DNA of 48,857 nt from Bryobacterales bacterium (lineage in GTDB: Bacteria; Acidobacteriota; Terriglobia; Bryobacterales; Bryobacteraceae). Below, piece by piece: positions 22,247 to 30,879 of this stretch; within the stretch, counting starts at the first letter, position 1; every line of letters begins with the position of its first letter. The notes under the pieces are model-generated. The model did not search any database and was not told where the DNA came from. It saw only the letters and a program-made list of their open reading frames with translations. The stretch spans positions 1-48,857 of the forward strand of contig SHUD01000015.1 of assembly GCA_009697505.1 (NCBI GenBank), written 5' to 3'. The position numbers were made by a program, and so were the translations under genes.

Positions 22247-23476
22247 CTACTCTTCGCCCGCGAGAAGCCCTTGGATCTCGACGGCGCTCCGCCAGGCAGC
22301 CAGCAGCGTCCGGGAGTATTCCTCTTCCAGTTGGAACAGGTTGCGCTGCGTGAGGAGCACGCGTTCGTAAGGCGCCGCCATGTCGCTGAAGTTAGCCGCA
22401 TACATTTCGTAAGCCTGCCGCGCCGCGGGAATCATCGAGCCGCGGTAGCGCGTCGCGGAGTCGGCCGCGTTGCGGTAATCCTGGTACACATCGGCAAAGC
22501 GCCGCGCCAGCATCTGCTTTTGGCGGCTTCCTTCCAGACGCGAGCGGTCCACCTCGGCGGCCGCCGCGGCCACGGCCCCCTGGTTCCGGTGGAACAGCGG
22601 CACCTGCACGCCGATGTCGAAAATTCCCTCGAGGCCAACGGGTACTCCTGGTCTGACGAGTTCGCGATTGTTACGTACTCCACCGCGCACCATGATGTCG
22701 GGGATGTTCTCGGCGCGGGCTCGGCGTAGCTGAAAGTCCGCACTCGCCTTGAGGTTCTCCGCCGCGCGCACTTGCGGGCTCACGTCGAATATCTTTTCCA
22801 GTTCCGCCTGGGCGTCGATCGCGGGTATGGTTTCGATGTCGCCTTCCAATAGGGAAGGCCGCAGGCCAGGCTGCCCCACTACCGCGGAGATTTCACGCCA
22901 GGTCCGGTCCAGCGCATTTTGGGCCAGTGTCACGGCCAGCTGCGCCTTCTGCGCTTCCACTTCGGCTGCCAGAACGTCAGGACGATCGGCGCGGCCCAGA
23001 TTGGCGAGCTCGCGCGAGGTTCTGGCGGTGCGCTCCGCAACGTCCGCCATCTCCTTGCGAACGGAGATCAGGCGTTGCTCTCCCAGGGCCTGGTAGTACA
23101 AGCGCCGGATGGTGGTCAACACCTGGAGGCGGCTGGTTTCCTGCATGTGCTCTGCCGCCAGCCGCATCTGCTCGGCCGATTTTCGGGAGAGCCCTAACTT
23201 GCCGGCGGTCACCACCCTTTGCTCGAAGAAGCCGCCGATCGTGCCGCCACGAAGGTCCGGTCCGGCGGCAACGTGCTCGCCATTGGTGCCGAGCACCGGA
23301 TTCGGATACAGCCCGGCCTGTTTAGCGCGGCCAGCCGCCGCGCGTACTTCCGCTCCACGCTGCTCCAGAGAAGGGCTCGCCGCCAGCGCCATGCGTTCGA
23401 GATCCGCCAATGTAACGGGGCTCTGCTGCGCAAGAGCCGGAAGCCCGGCCAATAACAACAACCATTGCCGTTTCAC
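22247..23476 (-). CDS. TolC/CusC-type outer-membrane efflux protein
   Basis: A 409-residue outer membrane factor. A signal peptide (KRQWLLLLAGLPALAQ) leads into two OEP repeats: VTLADLERMALAASPSLEQRGAEVRAAAGRAKQAGLYPNP, the typical start, and in the second half FQLRRARAENIPDIMVRGGV, DIGVQVPLFHRNQGAV and a long coiled helix ending EIQGLLAGEE. This pattern is close to the CzcC/CusC group of metal efflux systems. GTG 23476 overlaps the multicopper oxidase stop (GTGA). No RND pump or membrane-fusion gene is adjacent, so the pump partner must be elsewhere. Context points to copper export or detoxification. Confidence 0.9.
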   Translation of the reverse strand: MKRQWLLLLAGLPALAQQSPVTLADLERMALAASPSLEQRGAEVRAAAGRAKQAGLYPNPVLGTNGEHVAAGPDLRGGTIGGFFEQRVVTAGKLGLSRKSAEQMRLAAEHMQETSRLQVLTTIRRLYYQALGEQRLISVRKEMADVAERTARTSRELANLGRADRPDVLAAEVEAQKAQLAVTLAQNALDRTWREISAVVGQPGLRPSLLEGDIETIPAIDAQAELEKIFDVSPQVRAAENLKASADFQLRRARAENIPDIMVRGGVRNNRELVRPGVPVGLEGIFDIGVQVPLFHRNQGAVAAAAAEVDRSRLEGSRQKQMLARRFADVYQDYRNAADSATRYRGSMIPAARQAYEMYAANFSDMAAPYERVLLTQRNLFQLEEEYSRTLLAAWRSAVEIQGLLAGEE

Positions 23477-24672
23477 GCGCGGCCTCCTTTCGCCGCTTGG
23501 ATGCGCCGCTGAATCTCGTCATAGAGATCCGGCGGGAGCACGCGCACCATGGTCATCATGCCCATCATGGCTCCGCTCCAGCCCTTGCGCAGTCCATAGG
23601 TTTCGGGCTTTGCAAACATCTCATCCATGGGCATCCACATATCTTGTGGATAGCCGGGGATGGCTTTCTTGGCGGCGTCATCCACCGGATACAAGCCGAT
23701 GGTGCTGCTGCTCATCATCTTTGCGTGAGCGGACGGAGCCATGGGTCCCGCCATCGACACCATCTGGTTCATCATGTGATGCGGCATGTGGCAGTGCATC
23801 ATCCAGTCGCCTAGGTACTTGGCGTCGAACTCGATATTGCGCGCCTGTCCCACGCCCACCAGCACAGTGTTCTGCGGATGCCACTGCGCTTCTGGAATTC
23901 TCCCGCCCTCCGTGCCCGTGATAGAGAATTGGTTCCCGTGCATATGGATCGGATGGTGGTCCATGCCCAGGTTCACCAGGCGGATGCGCACGCGCTCTCC
24001 CTGTTTGACCAGCATGGGCGTTGCCGCTGGTCCGGACTTGCCGTTGAAGGTCAGCCAGTTGAACTCCATCGACATCGTATTGGGCACGGTGTTGTTGGGC
24101 AGAATGCTAAATTCCTGAATCAGCAACCCGAAGTCGCGATGAACCCGCGGCGAGTAAGGAGTTTTCGGATGCACAATCAGAAACCCCAGCATGCCCATCA
24201 TTTCCTGCATGGAAAAATGCGAATGATAGAACAGCGTGCCGTGCTGGTTAACCGTGAAATCGTAGGTGTAGGTGCCGCCCGGCGGGGTCGGATCCTGGCC
24301 CAGACCCACGCTGCCTTCCATCTCCACGGGCGCCTCCAGGCCATGCCAGTGCAGCGCGGTCATCTCCGGAAGCCGGTTCTCAAAGATCACGCGGATGCGG
24401 TCGCCCTCGTTGATTTCGAGGGTAGGCCCCGGGATGCTGCCGTTGAAACCCCAGCCGTCCAGGGCGCGCCCGCGGACCAGCTCGGAATGCACCACCTCGG
24501 CGATCAAGTGGAACTCCTTGACGCCGTCCACCATTCGCCACGGCAGCTTGGGTAAGTCCGGTGTCTCGATTAAGACATTGTTCGCGGCAGTTTGCGCGTT
24601 GATCTTGCGGGCCGCAAACAGTCCGGCGCCGGCCGCCGCCACGCCGGCAAAAAAACTTCTTCGATTTGACAT
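23473..24672 (-). CDS. Tat-exported multicopper oxidase (copper-resistance type)
   Basis: A 399-residue periplasmic copper oxidase with a twin-arginine signal (SNRRSFFAGVAAAGAGLFAARKINAQ). Copper ligand motifs appear in order: ALHWHGLE, LFYHSHFSMQEMMG, HHPIHMHGNQF and MHCHMPHHMMN, which together give type 1, 2 and 3 copper sites. The C-terminal region is rich in Met (MMSSS, MWMPMDEMF, MMGMMTM), a pattern of copper-binding extensions in CopA/CueO-type proteins. Oxidation of Cu(I) to Cu(II) is the likely role, though other substrates cannot be excluded. ATG 24672 follows GGAGGAGAGGT. It lies between the His/Cys-rich small protein and the TolC-family gene. Confidence 0.93.
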   Translation of the reverse strand: MSNRRSFFAGVAAAGAGLFAARKINAQTAANNVLIETPDLPKLPWRMVDGVKEFHLIAEVVHSELVRGRALDGWGFNGSIPGPTLEINEGDRIRVIFENRLPEMTALHWHGLEAPVEMEGSVGLGQDPTPPGGTYTYDFTVNQHGTLFYHSHFSMQEMMGMLGFLIVHPKTPYSPRVHRDFGLLIQEFSILPNNTVPNTMSMEFNWLTFNGKSGPAATPMLVKQGERVRIRLVNLGMDHHPIHMHGNQFSITGTEGGRIPEAQWHPQNTVLVGVGQARNIEFDAKYLGDWMMHCHMPHHMMNQMVSMAGPMAPSAHAKMMSSSTIGLYPVDDAAKKAIPGYPQDMWMPMDEMFAKPETYGLRKGWSGAMMGMMTMVRVLPPDLYDEIQRRIQAAKGGRA

Positions 24673-24728
24673 ACCTCTCCTCCAATCACAAAAAAACACT
24701 AGGGTTCAAAGGGCGGGAAGAGATTGAA

Positions 24729-25064
24729 TCAGATGCGCAGAACGGAGGAGGGGACGGTTGGCCCCGGCGGGCTCTCAAGGAACGCCGGCAATCCGGGTGC
24801 GTGTAGGGCGCAGGCGAGGGGAACGGCCGCGGCCGCAAGAGGCAGCCACGCCGCATCCGGCGCTGGCATGGCCATGCTGCCGGTGGTGACGGCTTGCTGG
24901 TGATCGCAGGAATTCGCTGTCTGCGGAGCCGCCGGTTTCTGATGCTGATGGCAAGGCGGAGTCTGGGTTTGCCGGGCGTGGCCGAGTTCCGCGGCCAGCC
25001 CCGTGCAGGAGATGACCGTGCACATCAGCAACACCGCGATCATCCATCCAGTAATCCAGCGCAT
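24729..25064 (-). CDS. small exported His/Cys-rich protein of the copper islet
   Basis: A 111-residue protein. The N-terminus is a hydrophobic signal (WMIAVLLMCTVISCTGLAA, lipobox-like around Cys20) followed by PPCHQHQKPAAPQTANSCDHQQ, a cluster of two Cys and three His that looks suited to binding copper. A second hydrophobic stretch (AAWLPLAAAAVPLACAL) and a Pro-rich end follow. It lies 12 bases after the galE stop and 56 bases before the multicopper oxidase, on the same strand. Family unknown; a metal-binding or metal-sensing role is inferred from residues and neighbours only. Confidence 0.65.
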   Translation of the reverse strand: MRWITGWMIAVLLMCTVISCTGLAAELGHARQTQTPPCHQHQKPAAPQTANSCDHQQAVTTGSMAMPAPDAAWLPLAAAAVPLACALHAPGLPAFLESPPGPTVPSSVLRI

Positions 25065-25076
25065 CTCAATCTAATT

Positions 25077-26048
25077 TTAGCTCTTAACCTTTGACGTGTG
25101 ATACGCCCAGGCGTCGCGAGTAATCTCGTGGATTTTGCTACGTCGCGGCTCCCAGCCCAGTGTCTTGCGCAGTTTTGAGGAATCGGCCACCAGTTCGGTG
25201 GGGTCGCCCTCGCGCCGCCCGGCGATCCGGTAAGGAACCCGCTTGCCCGTGACTTCTTCCACCGCGCGCAAGACTTCCATGACGGTCAGTCCCTTGCCCG
25301 TGCCCACATTGAACGCGCCGGAGCCGCCCCCGCCCATCAGGTGCTCAAGCGCCACCACGTGCGCTTCCGCGAGATCGCCCACGTGAATATAGTCGCGAGT
25401 GCAGGTCCCGTCAGAGGTCGGGTAATTGTCGCCGAAAATCTGGATCGGCTCGCCGGTGACGGCCGCGCGGAACAACAACGGGATCAGGTGCGTTTCCGGA
25501 TCGTGCGCCTCGCCCAAGCCCGCCTCGGGCTCCGCTCCGCACGCATTGAAGTACCGCAGCGCCACGCCGCGGAGTCCGCGATAGCGGTCCAGTTCCCCGA
25601 GCACCCGCTCCACCATCGCCTTGGATTCCCCATATGGACTGACCGGCGCAATGCGAGCCGTCTCCGGAATCGGAACGCTCACCGGATCACCGTAAACCGC
25701 CGCGGTGGAGGAAAACACCAGCCGCCGGACGTCCGCGCGTGCCATGGCTTCCAGGAGTGACAGCGAGCCGCCCACGTTGTTGGAAAAATACATCTCCGGC
25801 TCCCGTGTCGATTCGCCCACCGCGATGAAGGCCGCAAAATGCACCACTGCATCGACGCCGGCGAGCAATTCCGCCACCGCGCCGGTATCTTGCAGCCGCG
25901 CTACATGCAGACGCTCCGCGGGAACGTTCTCGCGATGCCCGCGCGAAAGATCGTCGATGACGACGACGTCATAGCCGCGCCGTAATAGGTAATGGGTCGT
26001 AATGGAGCCGATGTAGCCGGCGCCTCCGGTGACCAGAATCCTCGGCAT
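25077..26048 (-). CDS. galE: UDP-glucose 4-epimerase
   Basis: Interconverts UDP-glucose and UDP-galactose for the Leloir pathway and for surface polysaccharides; an NAD-dependent short-chain dehydrogenase-type enzyme of 323 residues. The Rossmann signature GGAGYIGS is at the N-terminus, with VIDDLSRGHREN, VHFAAFIAVGES, FSSTAAVYGDP, the catalytic SPYGESKAMVER (Tyr-x-x-x-Lys), ALRYFNACGAEP and TSDGTCTRDYIHVGDLAEAHV. It starts 10 bases after rseP and ends 12 bases before the copper islet, giving a continuous minus-strand run from dxr. Confidence 0.95.
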   Translation of the reverse strand: MPRILVTGGAGYIGSITTHYLLRRGYDVVVIDDLSRGHRENVPAERLHVARLQDTGAVAELLAGVDAVVHFAAFIAVGESTREPEMYFSNNVGGSLSLLEAMARADVRRLVFSSTAAVYGDPVSVPIPETARIAPVSPYGESKAMVERVLGELDRYRGLRGVALRYFNACGAEPEAGLGEAHDPETHLIPLLFRAAVTGEPIQIFGDNYPTSDGTCTRDYIHVGDLAEAHVVALEHLMGGGGSGAFNVGTGKGLTVMEVLRAVEEVTGKRVPYRIAGRREGDPTELVADSSKLRKTLGWEPRRSKIHEITRDAWAYHTSKVKS

Positions 26049-26058
26049 CGGCAGGGCG

Positions 26059-27378
26059 TTACCCAGAGGGGAAGATCTTTGCGATGTCGTTGTAGATGAC
26101 GAACACCACCACGAACATCAGGAACACGAAGCCCACCTTGACCACGGTTTCCTTGACTCTCATGTCCAGGTCGCGGCGCATCAGCATCTCGATGAACAAC
26201 ATCAGCATCACGCCGCCATCCAGAATGGGAATGGGCAGCAGGTTGAAGATCGCCAGATTCAGGCTCACCGCGGCCATCAGGCCGAAGTAGGGAACCGGAC
26301 CTTCGCGCGCGGCTTCGCCGGACATCTGCGCGATGCCGATGGGACCTTGCAGCGATTTCGCGGACATCTTGCGTTGCACGATGCCTTCCAGCGACTTGAT
26401 GATGAGCTGCGTGTTCAGGACGTTCTGCCGCGCCGATTCGCGGATGGCCTCGGGGAAGGGCAGCCGGATGACTTCGACGCGCGGCTGCAGCGAGAGGCCG
26501 ATCATCCAGCGTGGGCCGCCAGGGCCCTCTTCCCGCTTCACCGGTTTCACGGTCACGCGATGCTCCTGGCCTGTGCGGGAATAGACCAGATCCAACGGCG
26601 CACCATCGGTTTGATTTTCGATTTCGTTCAGGCGGCTGATGGATCGCAACGCTTGGCCATTGACGCTCACCAAAATATCGCCGCGCAGCAGGCCTTTGCG
26701 CTCCCCCTCCAGGCCTTTTAACACGCTCGCGACTTCGATCTCAGACTCCTGCGCCCAGCCGATATTGCCGATCCCCTGCTTTTCTTCGGTGGCGGGAGTA
26801 ATCGTGATATGCAGCCGCTCGCCTCCACGGGTGACCCACGCGTTGAGGGGTTGGCCCGGACTGATCGCACCCTTGATGGCGATTTGTTCCCAGGTTGGAT
26901 CGGAAATGTCCTCAAACTGAACCACTTTGTCGCCGAGTTTGATCCCGGCTTTGGACGCCGCGCCGTCCGGCACCAGATAGCCGATCACCGGGGAGTTCGG
27001 GTTCGGGAACTTTTCGTAATGCACCATGAACAGGCCCGCCAGTAAGGCGACGGCGAGAACAATGTTGATTGCGGGTCCCGCGAAAGCGACAATCATCCGC
27101 TGCCAGCGAGGTTTGGAAGTCAGCGCGCGCGGATCGCTCGGCTGTTCGTCGCCGGGCTGTTCACCGGCCATCTTTACATAGCCGCCAAACAGGATCAGTG
27201 AGAAGCGGAAGTCGGTTTCGCCGCGGCGGAACCCGAACAACCGTGGCCCGAAGCCAAAGCTGAAGGTCTCAATCTTCACGTCGAAGTAGAGAGCCGCCCA
27301 GTAATGCCCCAATTCGTGGACCAGGATCATGACCCCGATCAGGACCAGGTACCACCAAATGTTTTGCAGCAATGCCAT
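26059..27378 (-). CDS. rseP: RseP-type site-2 intramembrane metalloprotease
   Basis: Regulated intramembrane protease; in E. coli it releases sigma-E by cleaving anti-sigma RseA. The 439-residue protein has the zinc motif HELGH in the first membrane segment (LIGVMILVHELGHYWAA), FGFGPRLFGFRRGETDFRFSLILFGGYVKMAGE with the conserved GYVKM, two PDZ domains (GDKVVQFEDI region and LLRGDILVSVNGQALRS), and the C-terminal membrane segments with NLAIFNLLPIPILDGG, where the Asp is the third zinc ligand. It follows dxr by eight bases, a common order in bacteria. Confidence 0.94.
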   Translation of the reverse strand: MALLQNIWWYLVLIGVMILVHELGHYWAALYFDVKIETFSFGFGPRLFGFRRGETDFRFSLILFGGYVKMAGEQPGDEQPSDPRALTSKPRWQRMIVAFAGPAINIVLAVALLAGLFMVHYEKFPNPNSPVIGYLVPDGAASKAGIKLGDKVVQFEDISDPTWEQIAIKGAISPGQPLNAWVTRGGERLHITITPATEEKQGIGNIGWAQESEIEVASVLKGLEGERKGLLRGDILVSVNGQALRSISRLNEIENQTDGAPLDLVYSRTGQEHRVTVKPVKREEGPGGPRWMIGLSLQPRVEVIRLPFPEAIRESARQNVLNTQLIIKSLEGIVQRKMSAKSLQGPIGIAQMSGEAAREGPVPYFGLMAAVSLNLAIFNLLPIPILDGGVMLMLFIEMLMRRDLDMRVKETVVKVGFVFLMFVVVFVIYNDIAKIFPSG

Positions 27379-27386
27379 AAAGTTTG

Positions 27387-28604
27387 CTATGCGTGCAACG
27401 CGGCCTCAGGCGCCACCTTTTTGGCCACCGACACAATCTTACCGCCTTCTTCGACGACCTCAAGGGCCACGGCACGGGACTCCCGGTCGATGTCCAGCAC
27501 TTCTGCTACCGATGCGGGCTCCCGGGCGGGGACGCGTTCCATGGTTTCGGCAATCGTTGCCGCGATCGACGGATAAGAGATTCGCCCCGCCAGAAACGCC
27601 TCCACGGCAATCTCATCGGCGGCGTTCAAAGTACAGGTAGCTGATCCGCCCGTTTCCTGCGCATCGTAAGCCAGTTTGAGCAACGGGAACTTATGAAAAT
27701 CGGGGGGATCGAAGGTCCACTGGGAGGACTGGGTCCAATCCAATCGCGGCACCGGGGCGTCGGCGCGTTCCGGGTACGTCAGCGCGTACTGAATGGGCAT
27801 CCGCATGTCGGTGGCGGAAACCTGGGCGATCACACTGCCGTCGGCGAACTCCACCAGGGCATGAACCTTGGATTGAGGATGCACCACCACTTCTACTTCT
27901 TTCGGCGCAAGATCGAATAACCAGCAGGCCTCAATCACCTCAAAACCCTTGTTCATCAAGGTGGCGGAGTCAATCGTAATGCGCTGGCCCATCTTCCAGG
28001 TTGGATGATTCAAAGCCTGCTCAGGGGTTACGTTTTCCATCTGCTCCGCCGGGGTCGCCCGGAACGGCCCGCCGGAGGCAGTCAAGATCAGCTTGGCCAC
28101 TTCCTTGCGCAGCCCCGCACGGAAGCACTGGTGCGCTCCGTTGTGCTCGCTGTCGACAGGGATTAATTCGGCACCCGAGGCACGCATCGCCTCCGTCACC
28201 AGCTTTCCGCTGGCGACCATAACTTCTTTGTTTGCAAGACCTACGCGCTTTCCAAAACGCACCGCCGCGTAGGTGGCTTCCAGACCTTCCACGCCAACGA
28301 TCGCCGACATGACGAACCCGGCATCCGCTGCCGCAGCCGCGTCAATGCGCGCCTGCCGGCCGCAAGCGAGGTCGGGCGCCGCCGTGCCATTGCGCTTGAG
28401 GATCGTCCGCAATTGTTCCAATGAGGCTTCGTCGGCCACCACCGCAACCCGCGGTTTAAATTCAGCGATTTGCTGGGCTAAAAGGTCCACATTGCGGCCA
28501 GCGGCCAAGGCGTAAACGCCAAATCTGCCTGGCCATCTGCGCACCACATCCAATGTGCTGGTGCCGATGGAGCCGGTGGAACCCAACAGGGTGAGGTAGG
28601 TCAC
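27387..28604 (-). CDS. dxr: 1-deoxy-D-xylulose-5-phosphate reductoisomerase
   Basis: Makes 2-C-methyl-D-erythritol 4-phosphate, the committed step of the MEP isoprenoid pathway that supplies the menaquinone side chain. The 405-residue protein has the NADPH motif LLGSTGSIGTSTLDVV, LANKEVMVASG, PVDSEHNGAHQC (the metal and substrate site), ASGGPFRATP, ATLMNKGFEVIEACWLF and PQSKVHALVEFADGSV. It begins at GTG 28604, preceded by GGAAAA. The C-terminal domain is complete (SIAATIAETMERV). The 3' neighbour is rseP, eight bases away. Confidence 0.96.
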   Translation of the reverse strand: MTYLTLLGSTGSIGTSTLDVVRRWPGRFGVYALAAGRNVDLLAQQIAEFKPRVAVVADEASLEQLRTILKRNGTAAPDLACGRQARIDAAAAADAGFVMSAIVGVEGLEATYAAVRFGKRVGLANKEVMVASGKLVTEAMRASGAELIPVDSEHNGAHQCFRAGLRKEVAKLILTASGGPFRATPAEQMENVTPEQALNHPTWKMGQRITIDSATLMNKGFEVIEACWLFDLAPKEVEVVVHPQSKVHALVEFADGSVIAQVSATDMRMPIQYALTYPERADAPVPRLDWTQSSQWTFDPPDFHKFPLLKLAYDAQETGGSATCTLNAADEIAVEAFLAGRISYPSIAATIAETMERVPAREPASVAEVLDIDRESRAVALEVVEEGGKIVSVAKKVAPEAALHA

Positions 28605-28619
28605 GCTTTTCCGATCATA

Positions 28620-28874
28620 TCACTTTGAGACCAAATCGCCCCAAGAACCTTGGCTGGAACCTGGTTTGAATCGCGGTTTGATCGGTGGGTTCGTTACGTA
28701 TTTTTGAGGGGGATCTTTTTTAGGGGCGCCGGGGAGTGCTTCAGGGGTCTTTAGTGAGGTTAGTCTCGCTTTGGTGGGAGTTACCTCCCCGGCTTGATTC
28801 CAATAATAATATACTCCCCGCAAGATTGCAACAGTTTTTTGTATTTCAATTCGATAAATTTTTCCAGAACCCAT
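28620..28874 (-). CDS. possible small leading protein of the dxr operon (84 aa)
   Basis: An 84-residue frame, MGSGKIYRIEIQKTVAILRG at the N-terminus, then VYYYWNQAGEVTPTK and a Pro/Lys-rich tail. It begins six bases after the Shine-Dalgarno-like sequence AAGGA and about 17 bases after the predicted transcription start from the promoter at 28898-28926; it ends 15 bases before the dxr GTG. The first 25 codons are markedly A/T-rich and the rest is not. No family is recognised. It may be a real small protein, or the region may be an mRNA leader for dxr. Confidence 0.4.
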   Translation of the reverse strand: MGSGKIYRIEIQKTVAILRGVYYYWNQAGEVTPTKARLTSLKTPEALPGAPKKDPPQKYVTNPPIKPRFKPGSSQGSWGDLVSK

Positions 28875-28897
28875 AGAATCCTTTTATCGCATTGATA

Positions 28898-28926
28898 TAT
28901 ATAAGGTATGCATGACAGTTGCACAA
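28898..28926 (-). promoter_or_regulatory. sigma70-type promoter for the dxr-rseP-galE run
   Basis: On the minus strand TTGTGC (28926-28921) and TATATA (28903-28898) stand exactly 17 bases apart, giving a good -35/-10 pair in an A/T-rich stretch. The first gene to be served is the small ORF at 28874, then dxr. Confidence 0.55.
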
Positions 28927-28942
28927 GGGTATACGTCTCCCA

Positions 28943-28962
28943 GGGACCGGTTTCCAGGTCCC
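28943..28962 (-). terminator. hairpin after the beta-hydroxyacid dehydrogenase gene
   Basis: GGGACC (28943-28948) and GGTCCC (28957-28962) form a perfect six-base GC-rich stem with an eight-base loop, seven bases downstream of the stop of the dehydrogenase ending at 28969. No T tract follows on the minus strand, so termination is uncertain. Confidence 0.35.
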
Positions 28963-28968
28963 AAAGCC

Positions 28969-29859
28969 TTATCCCTTGACCTCGACACCGGCAAATTCTT
29001 CCAAAACTCGTATAGTGGCGCAGAAGTCATCCTCGCCATAGCCCTTGGCGATGGCCGCTCGTAGCATTTGTTGTGTTATCCCGGTTAGCGGCAAAGGGAG
29101 GTCCAGGGATTCGGCCGAGGCGAGAGCGAGGCCTACGTCTTTGTGCATCCATTTGGTCGAGAAATTGGTCCGGAAGTCGCGCTTCAGGATCGAAGGCAAC
29201 TTGGCGCTTAACAGTCCGCTTTTGGCCGCGCTGTTGTCGAGAATCTGGAACATCAACTCGGGATCGACACCGTTCTTGGTGGCCAGCACGAACCCCTCGG
29301 CAAACGCCTGCATGACGTTGGCCAGGATCAGGTTCTGGGTCAGCTTGGCGCGCAGGCCCTGCCCAGCCGGTCCGCAATAGTAGAGCTTCTTGCCCATGAT
29401 TTCGAAGTACGGTCTGGCACGCGCGAAGGCGCCCTGGTTGCCGCCAATCATGAACGTCAGCGTGGCGTTTTCGGAACCAACTTTGGAGCCGGTGCAGGGG
29501 GCATCCAAAAAATGCGCGCCCTGCGCGGAAAACGCCGCGCCCATCGCGACGCTGTCATCCGGCGAGATGGTGCTGCAATCGGCCGTGACGCTACCGGGCC
29601 TGATCCCCTCGATCAGCCCGTCCTGGCCCAGCGCAACCGAGCGCGACATTGCGGAATCACCGACGCAGTAGAAAATAAACTCCGCCTGCTGGGCTACCTG
29701 CTTGGGTGTCGCAAAAACGGTGCCTTTGCCCTCCTTGGCCAATTCGTGAGCCTTGCTGGCGGTGTGCGTCCACAGGGCCACGTCGTGTCCCGCCTTGAGC
29801 AAGTGCCGGGCCATCGGATAGCCCATGATTCCCAATCCCAAAAAACCCAGTTGTGCCAT
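28969..29859 (-). CDS. NAD(P)-dependent beta-hydroxyacid dehydrogenase
   Basis: A 296-residue oxidoreductase of the 3-hydroxyisobutyrate/tartronate-semialdehyde/GLYR family. The Rossmann start GFLGLGIMGYPMARHLLKAGH is the family dinucleotide motif. It is followed by FIFYCVGDSAMSRSV, DCSTISPDDS, FLDAPCTGSKVGSENATLTFMIGG and the catalytic-lysine region GQGLRAKLTQNLILANVMQAFAEGF. The substrate cannot be fixed from sequence; succinic or glyoxylic semialdehyde, tartronate semialdehyde and hydroxyisobutyrate are all options. It is divergent from the D-2-hydroxyacid dehydrogenase gene, 15 bases away, so the two may be coregulated. Confidence 0.88.
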   Translation of the reverse strand: MAQLGFLGLGIMGYPMARHLLKAGHDVALWTHTASKAHELAKEGKGTVFATPKQVAQQAEFIFYCVGDSAMSRSVALGQDGLIEGIRPGSVTADCSTISPDDSVAMGAAFSAQGAHFLDAPCTGSKVGSENATLTFMIGGNQGAFARARPYFEIMGKKLYYCGPAGQGLRAKLTQNLILANVMQAFAEGFVLATKNGVDPELMFQILDNSAAKSGLLSAKLPSILKRDFRTNFSTKWMHKDVGLALASAESLDLPLPLTGITQQMLRAAIAKGYGEDDFCATIRVLEEFAGVEVKG

Positions 29860-29874
29860 GAGAAAATCTTAGCA

Positions 29875-30879
29875 GTGCCTCCAACCATCCTGATCACCAA
29901 AAGAATTTTTCCCTCCACTGTGAAATTCCTTCAGCAACGCACCGAGATCGATTACGAAGCGACCGCCGACGGTCTGACTTCGGCTGAGTTGATCGAGCGC
30001 GCCCGCGGCAAGCGCGCCATCATGAGCCAGTTCACCGATTCGCTGCCGCGGGAAGTGATTGCGCAACTCCAGGGGCTCGGCATGATTGCCCACGTGGGCG
30101 TGGGTTTCGACAACATCGATCTGCAGGCGGCCACCGAAAACGGCATCCTGGTGAGCAACACGCCGGGCATTCTCAACGACACCACCGCCGACTTTGCGTT
30201 CGCGCTGCTGATGGCCGCTGCTCGCCGCGTAGTCGAGGCGGACGCGTTCGTGCGCGCCGGCCAGTGGAAGAAGTGGAGCCTGGACCTGCTCGCCGGCATG
30301 GACATTCATCACCGCACGCTGGGCATTATCGGCATGGGCCGCATCGGGCAGGAAGTCGCGCGCCGCGGCAGAGGTTTCTCCATGCGCGTGCTGTACCACA
30401 ACCGCACCCGGCTCTCCGTCGAGAAAGAGCAGGAACTGAACGCCGCCTGGGTCAGCAAGGAGCAGCTGTTGCGGGAAGCGGATTATGTCAGTCTCCATTG
30501 CCCGCTCAACGACACCACCCGCCACCTGATCCAAGAAGCGGACTTCCGTTTGATGAAGCCCACGGCGATTTTCGTGAATACCGCGCGCGGCCCGGTGGTG
30601 GATGAAGCGGCTTTGGTCAAAGCGCTGGAAGAGCGTTGGATCGCGGGCGCGGGTCTGGACGTCTTTGAACGCGAACCCACGGTTCACGAGGGCTTGCTGA
30701 AGTGCGAGCGCGCGGTGCTGGCTCCGCACATCAGTTCGTCTTCGGTGGAAACTCGCACCAAGATGACCATGATGGCGGCGGAAAACGCTTTGGCGGCGGT
30801 GGCGGGACTGCGCCCGCCGAACCTGCTCAATCCCGAGTTGTGGGATCGGTGGGCATACCGGCAAGCAGCCGGAGGATAA
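29875..30879 (+). CDS. D-2-hydroxyacid dehydrogenase (glyoxylate/hydroxypyruvate reductase type)
   Basis: Reduces 2-oxoacids such as glyoxylate or hydroxypyruvate with NAD(P)H. The 334-residue protein shows VGVGFDNIDLQAATENGILVSNTPG, ADFAFALLMAAARR, the NAD motif GIIGMGRIGQEVARR, VSLHCPLNDTTRHLI, FVNTARGPVVDEAAL with the catalytic Arg, AGLDVFEREPTVHE and the active His in VLAPHISSSSVETR. GTG 29875 is the start that gives VPPTILITKRIF; longer frames run through the divergent gene. Its 3' end overlaps the HTH gene, tail to tail, by 53 bases. Confidence 0.9.
   Translation: MPPTILITKRIFPSTVKFLQQRTEIDYEATADGLTSAELIERARGKRAIMSQFTDSLPREVIAQLQGLGMIAHVGVGFDNIDLQAATENGILVSNTPGILNDTTADFAFALLMAAARRVVEADAFVRAGQWKKWSLDLLAGMDIHHRTLGIIGMGRIGQEVARRGRGFSMRVLYHNRTRLSVEKEQELNAAWVSKEQLLREADYVSLHCPLNDTTRHLIQEADFRLMKPTAIFVNTARGPVVDEAALVKALEERWIAGAGLDVFEREPTVHEGLLKCERAVLAPHISSSSVETRTKMTMMAAENALAAVAGLRPPNLLNPELWDRWAYRQAAGG

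Noticed and set aside
25065-25076. Separate promoter for the copper islet just after galE
   Set aside because: Only 12 bases lie between galE and the first islet gene; a promoter would have to lie inside galE and none was convincing.
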